In this document: positions 23,198 through 31,193 of the stretch, in pieces
Layout of the letters: every line of letters starts with the position of its first letter
How positions within the stretch are numbered: position 1 is the stretch's first letter
From: Paenibacillus naphthalenovorans
GTDB taxonomy: Bacteria; Bacillota; Bacilli; Paenibacillales; NBRC-103111
Assembly (NCBI RefSeq): GCF_900099895.1
Contig: NZ_FNDY01000035.1
Coordinates: forward strand, 1-45,159
DNA length: 45,159 nucleotides
Reading direction: 5' to 3'
Translations under genes and position numbers: made by a program
The notes under the pieces: model-generated
The model's input: the letters and a program-made list of their open reading frames with translations, nothing else
Told to the model about the DNA's origin: nothing
The model's database searches: none

Positions 23198-24249
23198 GCG
23201 AAACCAAAAGCAAATACATTTCCGTACGCAGTAAGGCGTATTCTTTTCTGGTCAGCAAAAAAGCGCTGCTCGTAACATCGGTCTTGTTCCTCGTTACGAT
23301 CTTGGTGATGATTCTCAGCACAGGCATCGGAAGCGTATATGTCACGCCGGCGGATGTCGTCCGTTCTGTTCTCGGAATCGGAGCGGATACTAACGACACC
23401 ATCATTCGCTCCTTGCGTTTGCCTCGCGTCGTCATTGCCGTCCTGATCGGGGCCTCGCTTGCAGTATCGGGCGCTATCCTCCAAGGGGTGGTACGCAATC
23501 CGCTGGCTTCCCCCGATACGATCAGCATCACCGGCGGAGCTACGTTCGGAGCCGTTTCGTTTTTTTTCTTTTTATCCGAGAGAGCAAGTATTCAATGGCT
23601 TCCTTTAACCGCGATCATCGGAGCGTTTCTGGCAACGGTCGTCGTGTACTTACTCTCGTGGAAAAACGGCGGAGTCACCCCGCTTCGCCTTGTGCTCATC
23701 GGAATCGGGTTCACGGCGGCCATGAGTTCCTTATCTTACATGCTGATGATTTCCGCCCCCATCGTGATGGCGAATCAATCACTTACGTTCATGACCGGGA
23801 GCATTTACGGGGTTTCTTGGGACGGAGACGTGCTTCCGCTTCTGCCTTGGGTAACGATTCTGCTGCCGGCGGTATTCATTTACTCCCGGCACGTCAATAT
23901 TCAAGAGCTCGGCGAGGATGTGGCGCGCAGCGTCGGCAGTTCTGTGCAGCGGCAGCGTATGCTGCTGATTTTGCTCAGCGTCGCGCTGGCCGGTGCGGCC
24001 GTTGCATTCGGCGGGGCCATCGGCTTCATCGGATTGATGGCGCCGCATATGGCACGCAAACTGGTGGGACCGGCTTTTGGCGCTTTGCTGCCGGTGTCGG
24101 CGCTGATCGGAGCGCTCATCCTGCTGCTGGCTGATCTTGCAGGACGTTCGCTATTTACGCCGCTGGACATTCCTGCCGGAGTGTTCACCGCCTGCATCGG
24201 TGCACCTTTCTTTATTTATTTGTTATATCACAGCCGCAATCGCGGATAA
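23194..24249 (+). CDS. Iron-siderophore ABC transporter permease 2 (FecCD family)
   Basis: This 351-residue FecCD-family permease shows RLPRVVIAVLIGASLAVSGA, LQGVVRNPLASPDTISITGG and AIGFIGLMAPHMARKLVG (the ATPase-coupling region). The start is ATG 23194, with GGAGG 10 bp upstream and overlapping the previous gene by four bases. The first ~30 residues form a longer cytoplasmic N-terminus than in permease 1. It resembles Bacillus YfhA. A longer frame opened upstream in the same phase is only the shadow of permease 1. Confidence 0.9.
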   Translation: MSETKSKYISVRSKAYSFLVSKKALLVTSVLFLVTILVMILSTGIGSVYVTPADVVRSVLGIGADTNDTIIRSLRLPRVVIAVLIGASLAVSGAILQGVVRNPLASPDTISITGGATFGAVSFFFFLSERASIQWLPLTAIIGAFLATVVVYLLSWKNGGVTPLRLVLIGIGFTAAMSSLSYMLMISAPIVMANQSLTFMTGSIYGVSWDGDVLPLLPWVTILLPAVFIYSRHVNIQELGEDVARSVGSSVQRQRMLLILLSVALAGAAVAFGGAIGFIGLMAPHMARKLVGPAFGALLPVSALIGALILLLADLAGRSLFTPLDIPAGVFTACIGAPFFIYLLYHSRNRG

Positions 24250-24301
24250 TTGAATATCCACAATCTCTTTGCCAAAAAAGCGAATGAAGGAGAAGATTCC
24301 T

Positions 24302-25144
24302 ATGACCGCCATTCAATCGAACGACCTGTGTCTCAGCTACGGTGAAACTTGTATCTTCCAGGACCTGAACATCTGCCTGCCCAAAGGAAAAATTACCGTA
24401 TTTATCGGCAGCAACGGCTGCGGCAAATCGACGCTGTTGCGTTCGCTCGCCCGGCTGTTGACGCCGAAAAGCGGCCAGGTGGTACTGGACGGCAGCGATA
24501 TCGCTACTTTGAAGACGAAGGAAGTCGCACGGCGAATGGCTATGCTCCCGCAAGGTCCGTCGGCTCCGGAAGGACTAACTGTGCTTCAGCTCGTCAAGCA
24601 AGGACGGTATCCGTATCAGAATTGGCTGCAGCAGTGGTCGAAAGAAGACGAATCGATGGTTCAACGGGCGCTGGAGCTCACCAACATGAAGCACCTTGCC
24701 GAACGTTCCGTCGACTCTCTGTCCGGCGGTCAAAGACAGCGCGCATGGATCGCCATGACACTGGCTCAAGGGACTCCGACCATTTTACTCGACGAACCAA
24801 CAACGTACCTTGACCTTGCTCACCAGATTGAGGTACTCGACCTGCTGTTCGATCTGAACGTACGGGAGCGGCGCACCATTGTCATGGTACTGCACGATAT
24901 CAATCTGGCTTGCCGGTATGCGGATAATATTGTGGCCATCAAGGACCGGAAGGTATGGGCGGAAGGACAGCCGCAGGACGTGATCACCGAAGAACTGATT
25001 AACAGTGTGTTCGATCTGGAATGCCGTATTATCGAAGATCCGTTGTTCGGCACCCCGATGGTGGTTCCTTACGGCAGCGGCAAACAGCCAGGACAGCTTC
25101 ATGGCGCTTCAGATACGGAGACGCCTGCCGCATTAGTGGTATAA
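24302..25144 (+). CDS. Iron-siderophore ABC transporter ATP-binding protein
   Basis: This 280-residue ATPase is of the FecE/FhuC/YusV type. The Walker A motif is GSNGCGKST, the signature LSGGQRQR, Walker B TILLDEPTTYLDL and the switch His is in VLHDINLA. AAGGAG lies 8 bp upstream of ATG 24302. It completes a self-sufficient importer with the two permeases and the divergent binding protein. In Bacillus the equivalent ATPase YusV is encoded apart and shared by several importers; here it is in the operon. Confidence 0.93.
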   Translation: MTAIQSNDLCLSYGETCIFQDLNICLPKGKITVFIGSNGCGKSTLLRSLARLLTPKSGQVVLDGSDIATLKTKEVARRMAMLPQGPSAPEGLTVLQLVKQGRYPYQNWLQQWSKEDESMVQRALELTNMKHLAERSVDSLSGGQRQRAWIAMTLAQGTPTILLDEPTTYLDLAHQIEVLDLLFDLNVRERRTIVMVLHDINLACRYADNIVAIKDRKVWAEGQPQDVITEELINSVFDLECRIIEDPLFGTPMVVPYGSGKQPGQLHGASDTETPAALVV

Positions 25145-25151
25145 CAATTCA

Positions 25152-25186
25152 AACGCTGAGCTCTGCGATGAGTCTCAGCGTTTTTT
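25152..25186 (+). terminator. Terminator of the siderophore importer operon
   Basis: AACGCTGAG at 25152-25160 pairs with CTCAGCGTT at 25174-25182, followed by a T run to 25186. Confidence 0.9.
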
Positions 25187-25263
25187 ATTTTGCGTATCCT
25201 TGATGACCTTGGACACAGTTGGGAAAAATAAAAGGAGATCTTGAAAGGAGCGTGTCCCAAGCA

Positions 25264-25395
25264 ATGCATTCGTTCATGTATTTCATGCAGCACCACTGGC
25301 TATCGGTTGTGCTGATCACCGGGATTGTCCTTGCCGCCGTGTTCGTGTATAAATACTGGGATCATATCGTCATTAAGGGCAGCGGCAGAAAATGA
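25264..25395 (+). CDS. Small single-span membrane protein (43 aa)
   Basis: The frame from ATG 25264 to TGA 25393-25395 encodes a 43-residue peptide starting MHSFMYFMQHHWLSVV, with a hydrophobic segment VVLITGIVLAAVFVYKYW and a basic end (IKGSGRK). Two AAAGGAG-like ribosome binding sites are present (25230-25237 and 25244-25250), but spacing to ATG is long (13 bp); GTG 25252 is in frame and too close. A hairpin follows the stop. It is probably a real small membrane protein of unknown role. Confidence 0.5.
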   Translation: MHSFMYFMQHHWLSVVLITGIVLAAVFVYKYWDHIVIKGSGRK

Positions 25396-25410
25396 GCCGC
25401 CGGAGTTCCC

Positions 25411-25437
25411 GGGCTTATAGCCCCCGGCCATAAGCCC
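25411..25437. terminator. Bidirectional hairpin between convergent genes
   Basis: GGGCTTAT at 25411-25418 pairs with ATAAGCCC at 25430-25437, followed by TTTAT on the plus strand. It separates the small membrane protein from the convergent gene ending at 25439. Confidence 0.6.
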
Positions 25438-25438
25438 T

Positions 25439-25891
25439 TTATCCGAATGAAGTCACACCGGTAACTAATTTATGTACGGCGGCCGCGGCAATACATCCGA
25501 TCAGCAGGCAGTAGAACAGCTTGACCATGAGCCTATCCGTCCTGTCCTCCACCGACATATATCCGTTCATGGTCAGCACAAAAATCGCCGTCAATGCAAA
25601 TAACATAATGCTTTCTCTTTGCTTTGAACCGCTGATGAAGCTGATTAGCAAATGGAAACAGATCAGAGAAATAAATAACTGATTGAAAATGCCTCGAGCC
25701 TTTTCTTTTTGCCTGTTCAAAGAGGAAATAGAAAAGAAAAACAGGCCTAAAAAAAGTAAACAGCCTGCATATACCATCATTCTGGAAACTGCATCATACG
25801 TCATTGTCATATGAAAGAGAAAAAGATACACTTGAAATAAAATCAGCTTTATGACATCATGAAGTACCTCTTTATTACGGAATCCATGCAT
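25439..25891 (-). CDS. Hypothetical four-helix membrane protein
   Basis: This 150-residue integral membrane protein has four hydrophobic segments, at about residues 14-31, 38-56, 68-86 plus 95-107, and 124-142 (FYCLLIGCIAAAAVHKLV). No conserved catalytic motif was seen. GGAAG lies about 10 bp before ATG 25889-25891. The composition is more AT-rich than the neighbouring purine genes. No family is recognised. Confidence 0.55.
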   Translation of the reverse strand: MHGFRNKEVLHDVIKLILFQVYLFLFHMTMTYDAVSRMMVYAGCLLFLGLFFFSISSLNRQKEKARGIFNQLFISLICFHLLISFISGSKQRESIMLFALTAIFVLTMNGYMSVEDRTDRLMVKLFYCLLIGCIAAAAVHKLVTGVTSFG

Positions 25892-26019
25892 ACGGTATCA
25901 ACTTCCTTATCTTCACTGAAATGGATCTATTAAAATATATACTCGCAGCGGTTCCCCCTTATGCTAGTTTTCTAGTAATATTTTTGCCATACTGTTTTCG
26001 ATATGCCTTAGACCATACT

Positions 26020-26059
26020 AAAAAAAGCCGGATTTGAAGGCTATGCCCTCAAATCCGGC
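26020..26059 (-). terminator. Terminator of the purine operon
   Basis: GCCGGATTTGA at 26027-26037 pairs perfectly with TCAAATCCGGC at 26049-26059. On the minus strand a T7 run follows at 26020-26026. It lies 10 bp after the purD stop codon. Confidence 0.92.
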
Positions 26060-26069
26060 GTTATTTGTT

Positions 26070-27329
26070 TTATACTAAAGCTTTCTTTGCAATATCCGTC
26101 CGATAGTGTTTTCCCTGGAAACGGATGCGGTCGGCTTCCGCATAGGCTTTGGCACGAGCTTCCGCGATATCGCGGCCCAGTGCGGTTACGCCAAGCACCC
26201 TGCCGCCGCTGGTGACGATGCTTCCATCCTTCACAGCGGTCCCGGCATGAAACACGAGCGCATCTTGAACCTCGTCCAACCCTTCGATCGGCAGCCCTTT
26301 CGAGTACGATCCCGGATAGCCCTCGGAAGCGAGAATGACGCATACCGCAGCTTCGTCGCTCCACTCGATGTTCATCCGGTCGAGACATCCGTTGATCGCA
26401 GCAAGGAAAATGTCCAGCAGATCGGTCTTCAGCCGAGGCAGCACGACCTGTGTCTCCGGGTCGCCGAAGCGTGCGTTGAATTCAATCGTCTTCGGTCCAT
26501 TCGGCGTAAGCATCAGTCCCGCGAACAACACGCCGCAGAACGGTCGGCCTTCGGCTACCATGGCCTTGGCCGTAGGCTTGATGATCGTTTCAATCGCCTC
26601 ATCGATAATCGACTGCGGAATGTGCGGCAGCGGTGTATACGTGCCCATACCGCCCGTATTCGGTCCTTTATCATTATCGAAAACCGGCTTATGGTCCTGT
26701 GCCGGAACCATCGGACGTACCGTTTCCCCGTCTACGAACGACAGGATGGACATTTCTTGTCCGGTCAGAAATTCCTCGATCACCACCTGGTTGCCGGACT
26801 CGCCGAATACTTTGGCAACCATGATGTCGTGCAGCGCCTTCTCCGCTTCTTCCAGCGTCTGAGCCACCACAACGCCTTTGCCCGCGGCCAGACCGTCTGC
26901 CTTAATGACTATCGGCGCCTTTTGCTTACGAAGATAGGCCGCGGCATCCTCATAGTTGTCAAAGGATTCATAAGCCGCCGTCGGAATGTTGTATTTTTTC
27001 AGCAGCTGCTTGGTAAACACTTTGCTTCCTTCAATGATCGCCGCATTCTTTCGGGGACCGAAAACCGGAATTTGCTTGGCCTCCAGATGGTCGACAATGC
27101 CCTCGTACAACGGGTCATCCGGTCCGATCACGACGAGGTCGATCGAACGGTCGATCGCAAATTGGGCGATCTCTTCAAATTGATTCACCTGGATAGGCAC
27201 ACATTCAGCCACACCGGCAATGCCTCCGTTGCCCGGCGCACAGAACAACTCCTGCACTTTCGGACTTTTTTTGAGCGCCCAACAAATCGCATGCTCGCGG
27301 CCGCCGCCGCCCACTACCAATATCCGCAC
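26070..27329 (-). CDS. purD: Phosphoribosylamine-glycine ligase (GAR synthetase)
   Basis: An ATP-grasp enzyme joining glycine to phosphoribosylamine, step 2 of purine synthesis. In 419 residues it shows the N-terminal VVGGGGREHAI, the ATP-grasp segments VIKADGLAAGKGVVVA and QEMSILSFVDG, GPNTGGMGTYTP and EFNARFGDPETQ. The start is GTG 27327-27329 with GGGGGAG upstream. It is the last gene of the operon, 13 bp after the PurO-type cyclohydrolase gene, and is followed by a strong terminator. Confidence 0.96.
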   Translation of the reverse strand: MRILVVGGGGREHAICWALKKSPKVQELFCAPGNGGIAGVAECVPIQVNQFEEIAQFAIDRSIDLVVIGPDDPLYEGIVDHLEAKQIPVFGPRKNAAIIEGSKVFTKQLLKKYNIPTAAYESFDNYEDAAAYLRKQKAPIVIKADGLAAGKGVVVAQTLEEAEKALHDIMVAKVFGESGNQVVIEEFLTGQEMSILSFVDGETVRPMVPAQDHKPVFDNDKGPNTGGMGTYTPLPHIPQSIIDEAIETIIKPTAKAMVAEGRPFCGVLFAGLMLTPNGPKTIEFNARFGDPETQVVLPRLKTDLLDIFLAAINGCLDRMNIEWSDEAAVCVILASEGYPGSYSKGLPIEGLDEVQDALVFHAGTAVKDGSIVTSGGRVLGVTALGRDIAEARAKAYAEADRIRFQGKHYRTDIAKKALV

Positions 27330-27342
27330 GTTTGGCTCCCCC

Positions 27343-28074
27343 TTAATCTTTGTTTACGATCAGCAGCTCGGTCTCTCCGCTTCCGAGGCGAATCGTTTTG
27401 ACCAGCAGTGAAATTTTATTTTCGTCGTTCAAAACGTGCCAGTAGGTGTCCGCGATTTGCTTCGCATCATTTTGAAGCGGAACGAGCGCCGGCTCGCCTT
27501 GGAAGGAAGGCAGCGGGTTTCCGTCGCCCGCATACGTATGGATGCAGTGACCGAAGCCGGGAAGTGCCTTCTCATAAGTATAGGTATGCCGAAGCGTCTG
27601 TTCTTCCGTATTGTCGCCGGACTTCAAAATTGACAGCTTGTAGGCAAACTGACCGTCCTTCAGATCTACGAGACCGCTGATGCGGGGAGTGAAATTCGGC
27701 GCATCCGGTTCATACGTCCGGGTAGCCAGCGCAATCTCGAAAGATCCGCCCGCCTGCAGCGCTTCATGAATCGTGTTGGTCTGGTCGCCGTTGGTCACAA
27801 TATGCGCCCCGTTCACATGCTTGACCGGGTAATAGATAATCAATGAAGGATCCGTCAGCTTCGCCGGATCTTTCGCTTCCGTGCGGACAAACCCGTTCTC
27901 TTCTTGAACAAACACGCGGTTACGGCTGTTTTCGCTGCGTCCCATAATCCAGTAAACCTGTACCAGACGCGTGCCGTCCGGCGTTAAACCGATCACGATC
28001 CCGCGGCCGGGATAAGCATTCTCTTTCAAACCATTTATATATTGATCCGCTTTTGCGGCTCTATTCGTCGACAC
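27343..28074 (-). CDS. purO: PurO-type (archaeal-type) IMP cyclohydrolase
   Basis: Predicted to close FAICAR to IMP, the last step of the pathway. This 243-residue protein shows the IMP_cyclohyd (PurO) family pattern: GRGIVIGLTPDGTRLVQVYW, the Ser/Asn/Arg stretch GRSENSRNRVFV, HIVTNGDQTNTI (about 91-102) and YEPDAPNFTPRISG. It bears no resemblance to the MGS-fold cyclohydrolase domain of bacterial PurH. PurO was characterised in methanogens. The start is GTG 28072-28074 with GGGGAGG upstream. It stands 30 bp after a stand-alone AICAR transformylase gene and 13 bp before purD, so the operon context confirms the role. Confidence 0.88.
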   Translation of the reverse strand: MSTNRAAKADQYINGLKENAYPGRGIVIGLTPDGTRLVQVYWIMGRSENSRNRVFVQEENGFVRTEAKDPAKLTDPSLIIYYPVKHVNGAHIVTNGDQTNTIHEALQAGGSFEIALATRTYEPDAPNFTPRISGLVDLKDGQFAYKLSILKSGDNTEEQTLRHTYTYEKALPGFGHCIHTYAGDGNPLPSFQGEPALVPLQNDAKQIADTYWHVLNDENKISLLVKTIRLGSGETELLIVNKD

Positions 28075-28104
28075 GTTGTTTTCCTCCCCGGTTTAATGGC
28101 TTGC

Positions 28105-29292
28105 TTAGTGGTGGAACAGACGAACGCCGGAATACATCATGACCATTCCGTAATCGTTGGCCGCCTGCACGACTTCCTCGTCCCGCATCGAGCTTCCCGC
28201 CTGTACGACGTATTTCACGCCGCTGCGGCTGGCGCGATCCAGATTATCGCGGAACGGAAGGAAAGCATCCGAACCGTAAGAAACGCCCTGCAGCTTGTTC
28301 AGCCACTCCCGCTTCTCTTCACGCGACAAGCGCGCCGGCACCTCTTCGAAGCAAGCTTCCCAAGCGGCTTGCTCCACCGAGGTCAACTCCTCTTCAAGCC
28401 AAAGGTCGATCGCATTGTTCTGCTCTGCACGGGATAAGCCTTGACGGAATTTCATGTTCAGGGCCGTTGGATGCTGGCGAAGAAACCAACGGTCAGCTTT
28501 GTCTCCCGCCAGCCTCGTACAGTGAATCCGCGACTGCTGCCCGGCTCCGATGCCGATGGTTTGGCCGTCCAGCGTATAGCAAATAGAATTGGATTGCGTA
28601 TATTTGAGGGTGACAAGGGCAACTAAAAGATCCCGCTTCGCATGTTCCGGCAGCTCTTTGTTCTTCGTAACGATTTTTTCCAGAGCCGATTCATCAATGA
28701 CCGCGTCGTTGCGTTCCTGCTGCAGTGTAAGACCGAACAGGGTGCGGGTTTCGATCGGATTCGGCACATAGTCAGGATCAATCTGAAGAATCAGATAGCC
28801 TCCGTTCTTTTTAGCCTTGAGTATTTCCAGCGCCTCGTCCGTGTAGCCGGGCGCCACAACAAGATCGGATACCTCCCGCTTCAACAATTGAGCCGTCGAA
28901 GCATCCACGATATCGCTAAGTGCGGCGGCGTCGCCGAATGAGGACATACGGTCGGCGCCGCGGGCACGCGCATAGGCCGTCGCCAGAGGAGAAAGCTCCA
29001 GGCCTTCAACGAAGTAAGCCTTCTTCAGTTCGGGTGACAGCGGAGCGGCAACGGCAGCCCCTGCCGGGCTTACATGCTTGAAGGATGCGGCCGCAGGGAG
29101 TCCGGTAGCACGGCGCAATTCGCGGGCCAGCTGAAACCCGTTGAGGGCATCCAGCAAATTGATGAAGCCGGGATCGCCGTTCAGAACCTTAACCGGCAGT
29201 GCTCCTTCACTAATGAGCTTCGCTTGTTTTTGATGCGGATTCATTCCGTACCGCAGATTCAACACGTTCTTAGAGCTTGTCGTTTGGCTCAT
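28105..29292 (-). CDS. Stand-alone AICAR transformylase, ATIC-like
   Basis: Transfers a formyl group from 10-formyltetrahydrofolate to AICAR, giving FAICAR. The 395 residues comprise only the transformylase domain; the N-terminal IMP cyclohydrolase domain of PurH is absent. The catalytic pair is K72-H73 in AASFKHVSPAGAA. The text follows the animal ATIC C-terminal domain much more closely than Bacillus PurH: LRYGMNPHQ, GFINLLDALN, YARARGADRMSSFGD, GIGAGQQSRIHCTRLAGDKA, SDAFLPFRDNLDRA and RLFHH. The start ATG overlaps the purN stop (ATGA, 29289-29292). It could be called purH on function, but it is not the usual bifunctional protein. Confidence 0.93.
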   Translation of the reverse strand: MSQTTSSKNVLNLRYGMNPHQKQAKLISEGALPVKVLNGDPGFINLLDALNGFQLARELRRATGLPAAASFKHVSPAGAAVAAPLSPELKKAYFVEGLELSPLATAYARARGADRMSSFGDAAALSDIVDASTAQLLKREVSDLVVAPGYTDEALEILKAKKNGGYLILQIDPDYVPNPIETRTLFGLTLQQERNDAVIDESALEKIVTKNKELPEHAKRDLLVALVTLKYTQSNSICYTLDGQTIGIGAGQQSRIHCTRLAGDKADRWFLRQHPTALNMKFRQGLSRAEQNNAIDLWLEEELTSVEQAAWEACFEEVPARLSREEKREWLNKLQGVSYGSDAFLPFRDNLDRASRSGVKYVVQAGSSMRDEEVVQAANDYGMVMMYSGVRLFHH

Positions 29293-29921
29293 GGTGTTAT
29301 CCCATCCTTTGGTTTATGATCAGCAGCTTGTTCCAGGTGGATGCTGCCGTCGCAAATGCCTTGTATCACTTCCGGATACAGCCGGTGCTCTATTTGGTGT
29401 ATGCGTTCGGTGATCGACGCCTCCGTATCGCCGGGCTGAACGTCGATCGCGCGTTGAGCCAGGATAGGCCCGCTATCGAGCCCTCCATCGACCAGATGCA
29501 CCGTCACTCCGGTGACCTTCACGCCGTGACGGAGCGCTTGTCCCACCGCGTCAAGCCCCGGAAAAGACGGCAGCAGCGAGGGATGGATATTGATCATACG
29601 TCCCCAATACGCATCCACCAATACCTTGGTAATAATTCGCATATATCCCGCAAGAACGACAAGATCGACGTTCCTTAGCTGCAGCTGTTGTAAAATTTCA
29701 CGCTCATACGCTTCTCGGGAGGCATACTCTTTCGGGTTAAACGCAAATACAGGGATACCGGCCGCTTCCGCCCTCTCCACTACCTTGGCCTTAGGGCGGT
29801 CACAAACCAAAAGCTCGATGCGTGCATCGAGCCGTCCTTCCTTCACCGCATCCGCAATCGCTTGAAAATTGCTTCCGTTCCCCGATGCGAACACGGCAAT
29901 GCCGAGAGGAGCCCTTCTCAT
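29289..29921 (-). CDS. purN: Phosphoribosylglycinamide formyltransferase (folate-dependent)
   Basis: GAR transformylase, using 10-formyl-THF (step 3). In 210 residues: [15 protein letters not shown] at the N-terminus, then [20 protein letters not shown] with the catalytic Asn/His, and [16 protein letters not shown] with the catalytic Asp. It overlaps purM by four bases (start ATG 29919-29921) and the downstream transformylase by four bases, showing tight translational coupling. Confidence 0.96.
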   Translation of the reverse strand: MRRAPLGIAVFASGNGSNFQAIADAVKEGRLDARIELLVCDRPKAKVVERAEAAGIPVFAFNPKEYASREAYEREILQQLQLRNVDLVVLAGYMRIITKVLVDAYWGRMINIHPSLLPSFPGLDAVGQALRHGVKVTGVTVHLVDGGLDSGPILAQRAIDVQPGDTEASITERIHQIEHRLYPEVIQGICDGSIHLEQAADHKPKDGITP

Positions 29922-30958
29922 ACGGCTGCCCCGTTAAATGTGACAATGCGCTCCCCTGCCGTTACACGTCCAAGCGTATAGGCCTTTTCACCGTGACGCT
30001 CGAATAGCTCCGCCGCTTTCGCCGCTTGGTCTTCGGCTACGATAACGACCATCCCGATCCCCATGTTGAACGTACGGAACATATCGTTATTGCTGATTTC
30101 GCCTTCTTGCTGCATCAGTTCAAAAATCGGAAGAATCGGCCATGAACCATAATCAATCTCCACGTTCACGCCTTCAGGCAGCACGCGCGGAATATTCTCC
30201 AGGAAGCCTCCACCGGTAATGTGCGCCATGCCCTTGATCTCTACCTGCTCCAGAACGGCAAGCACCGGTTTGACATAAATCTTCGTCGGCGCCAGGAGCG
30301 TATCGCCGAGACTCCCGCCCAATGCCTCTACGTGATCGTGCAGGCTGTAACCCTTCTCCTCCAGCAGAAGCTTGCGGACAAGCGAGAAGCCGTTGCTGTG
30401 CACGCCGCTTGAAGCCAGGCCAAGCACAACATCTCCCGGACGAATCGTCTTGCCGTCGATGATCTTCTTTTTGTCTACGACACCGACGGTAAAGCCGGCG
30501 ATATCGTATTCGCCTTCGCTGTACATGCCCGGCATCTCCGCCGTTTCGCCGCCGATCAAAGCACATCCCGATTGCACGCAGCCATCGCTGATGCCCTTGA
30601 CGATCGCTTCGATTTTCTCGGGAATGACCTTGTCGCAAGCGAGATAATCGAGGAAAAAGAGCGGCTCCGCTCCCTGTACCACGATGTCGTTCACACACAT
30701 CGCCACGGCATCGATGCCGATCGTATCGTGTTTATCCATCGCGAACGCGATTTTGAGCTTCGTGCCGACTCCGTCGGTTCCAGAGACAAGCACCGGCTCT
30801 TCATATTTATCTTTGTTCAAGCCGAACAGTCCGCCGAAACCGCCGAGCTCCGTCAATACTTCCGGTCGGAACGTCGTCTTGACGTGCTTCTTCATGCGTT
30901 CCACCGCTTCGTTACCGGCTGCGATGTCAACACCGGCCTTTTTATATGCATCGGACAC
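29918..30958 (-). CDS. purM: Phosphoribosylformylglycinamidine cyclo-ligase (AIR synthetase)
   Basis: Forms aminoimidazole ribotide from FGAM with ATP (step 5). The 346 residues match the family length. Motifs are [49 protein letters not shown] and [12 protein letters not shown]. The start is assigned to GTG 30956-30958, because GGGGAGGAAA lies just upstream; the longer TTG frame to 30976 overlaps that ribosome binding site. A 235-bp gap separates it from purF. Confidence 0.95.
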   Translation of the reverse strand: MSDAYKKAGVDIAAGNEAVERMKKHVKTTFRPEVLTELGGFGGLFGLNKDKYEEPVLVSGTDGVGTKLKIAFAMDKHDTIGIDAVAMCVNDIVVQGAEPLFFLDYLACDKVIPEKIEAIVKGISDGCVQSGCALIGGETAEMPGMYSEGEYDIAGFTVGVVDKKKIIDGKTIRPGDVVLGLASSGVHSNGFSLVRKLLLEEKGYSLHDHVEALGGSLGDTLLAPTKIYVKPVLAVLEQVEIKGMAHITGGGFLENIPRVLPEGVNVEIDYGSWPILPIFELMQQEGEISNNDMFRTFNMGIGMVVIVAEDQAAKAAELFERHGEKAYTLGRVTAGERIVTFNGAAV

Positions 30959-31193
30959 TTGGTATTTCCTCCCCAAATCGATATGACCCTAATTTCGCCG
31001 CTGTGCGACGCCTAAATCATCGTTACACCGCCCGCGCAATGCAGTAGTTGGCCGCCTTGTGGTTTTTACTAGCCATCTGAACGCCAATCGAGGCTAGCCG
31101 CGCGGATTGCTGCGCTGTTTTTCACCCTTACAGCTTCGAGACTGAGGGCCGCTGCACGGTCCCTGCCCCGTCACTTTTCAAGCACGATCCGCC
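30959..31193 (-). other. Unusual gap inside the purine operon (purF-purM)
   Basis: All other neighbouring pairs in this operon overlap or are at most about 55 bp apart, but 235 bp lie here. Short inverted repeats are visible (CTAGC/GCTAG around 31,065-31,095), and the purM ribosome binding site is at the downstream end. No coding frame, terminator or promoter was recognised with confidence. Confidence 0.4.

Noticed and set aside
26106..27401. 431-codon plus-strand frame opposite purD
   Set aside because: It is antisense to purD, whose motifs and operon position are unambiguous.
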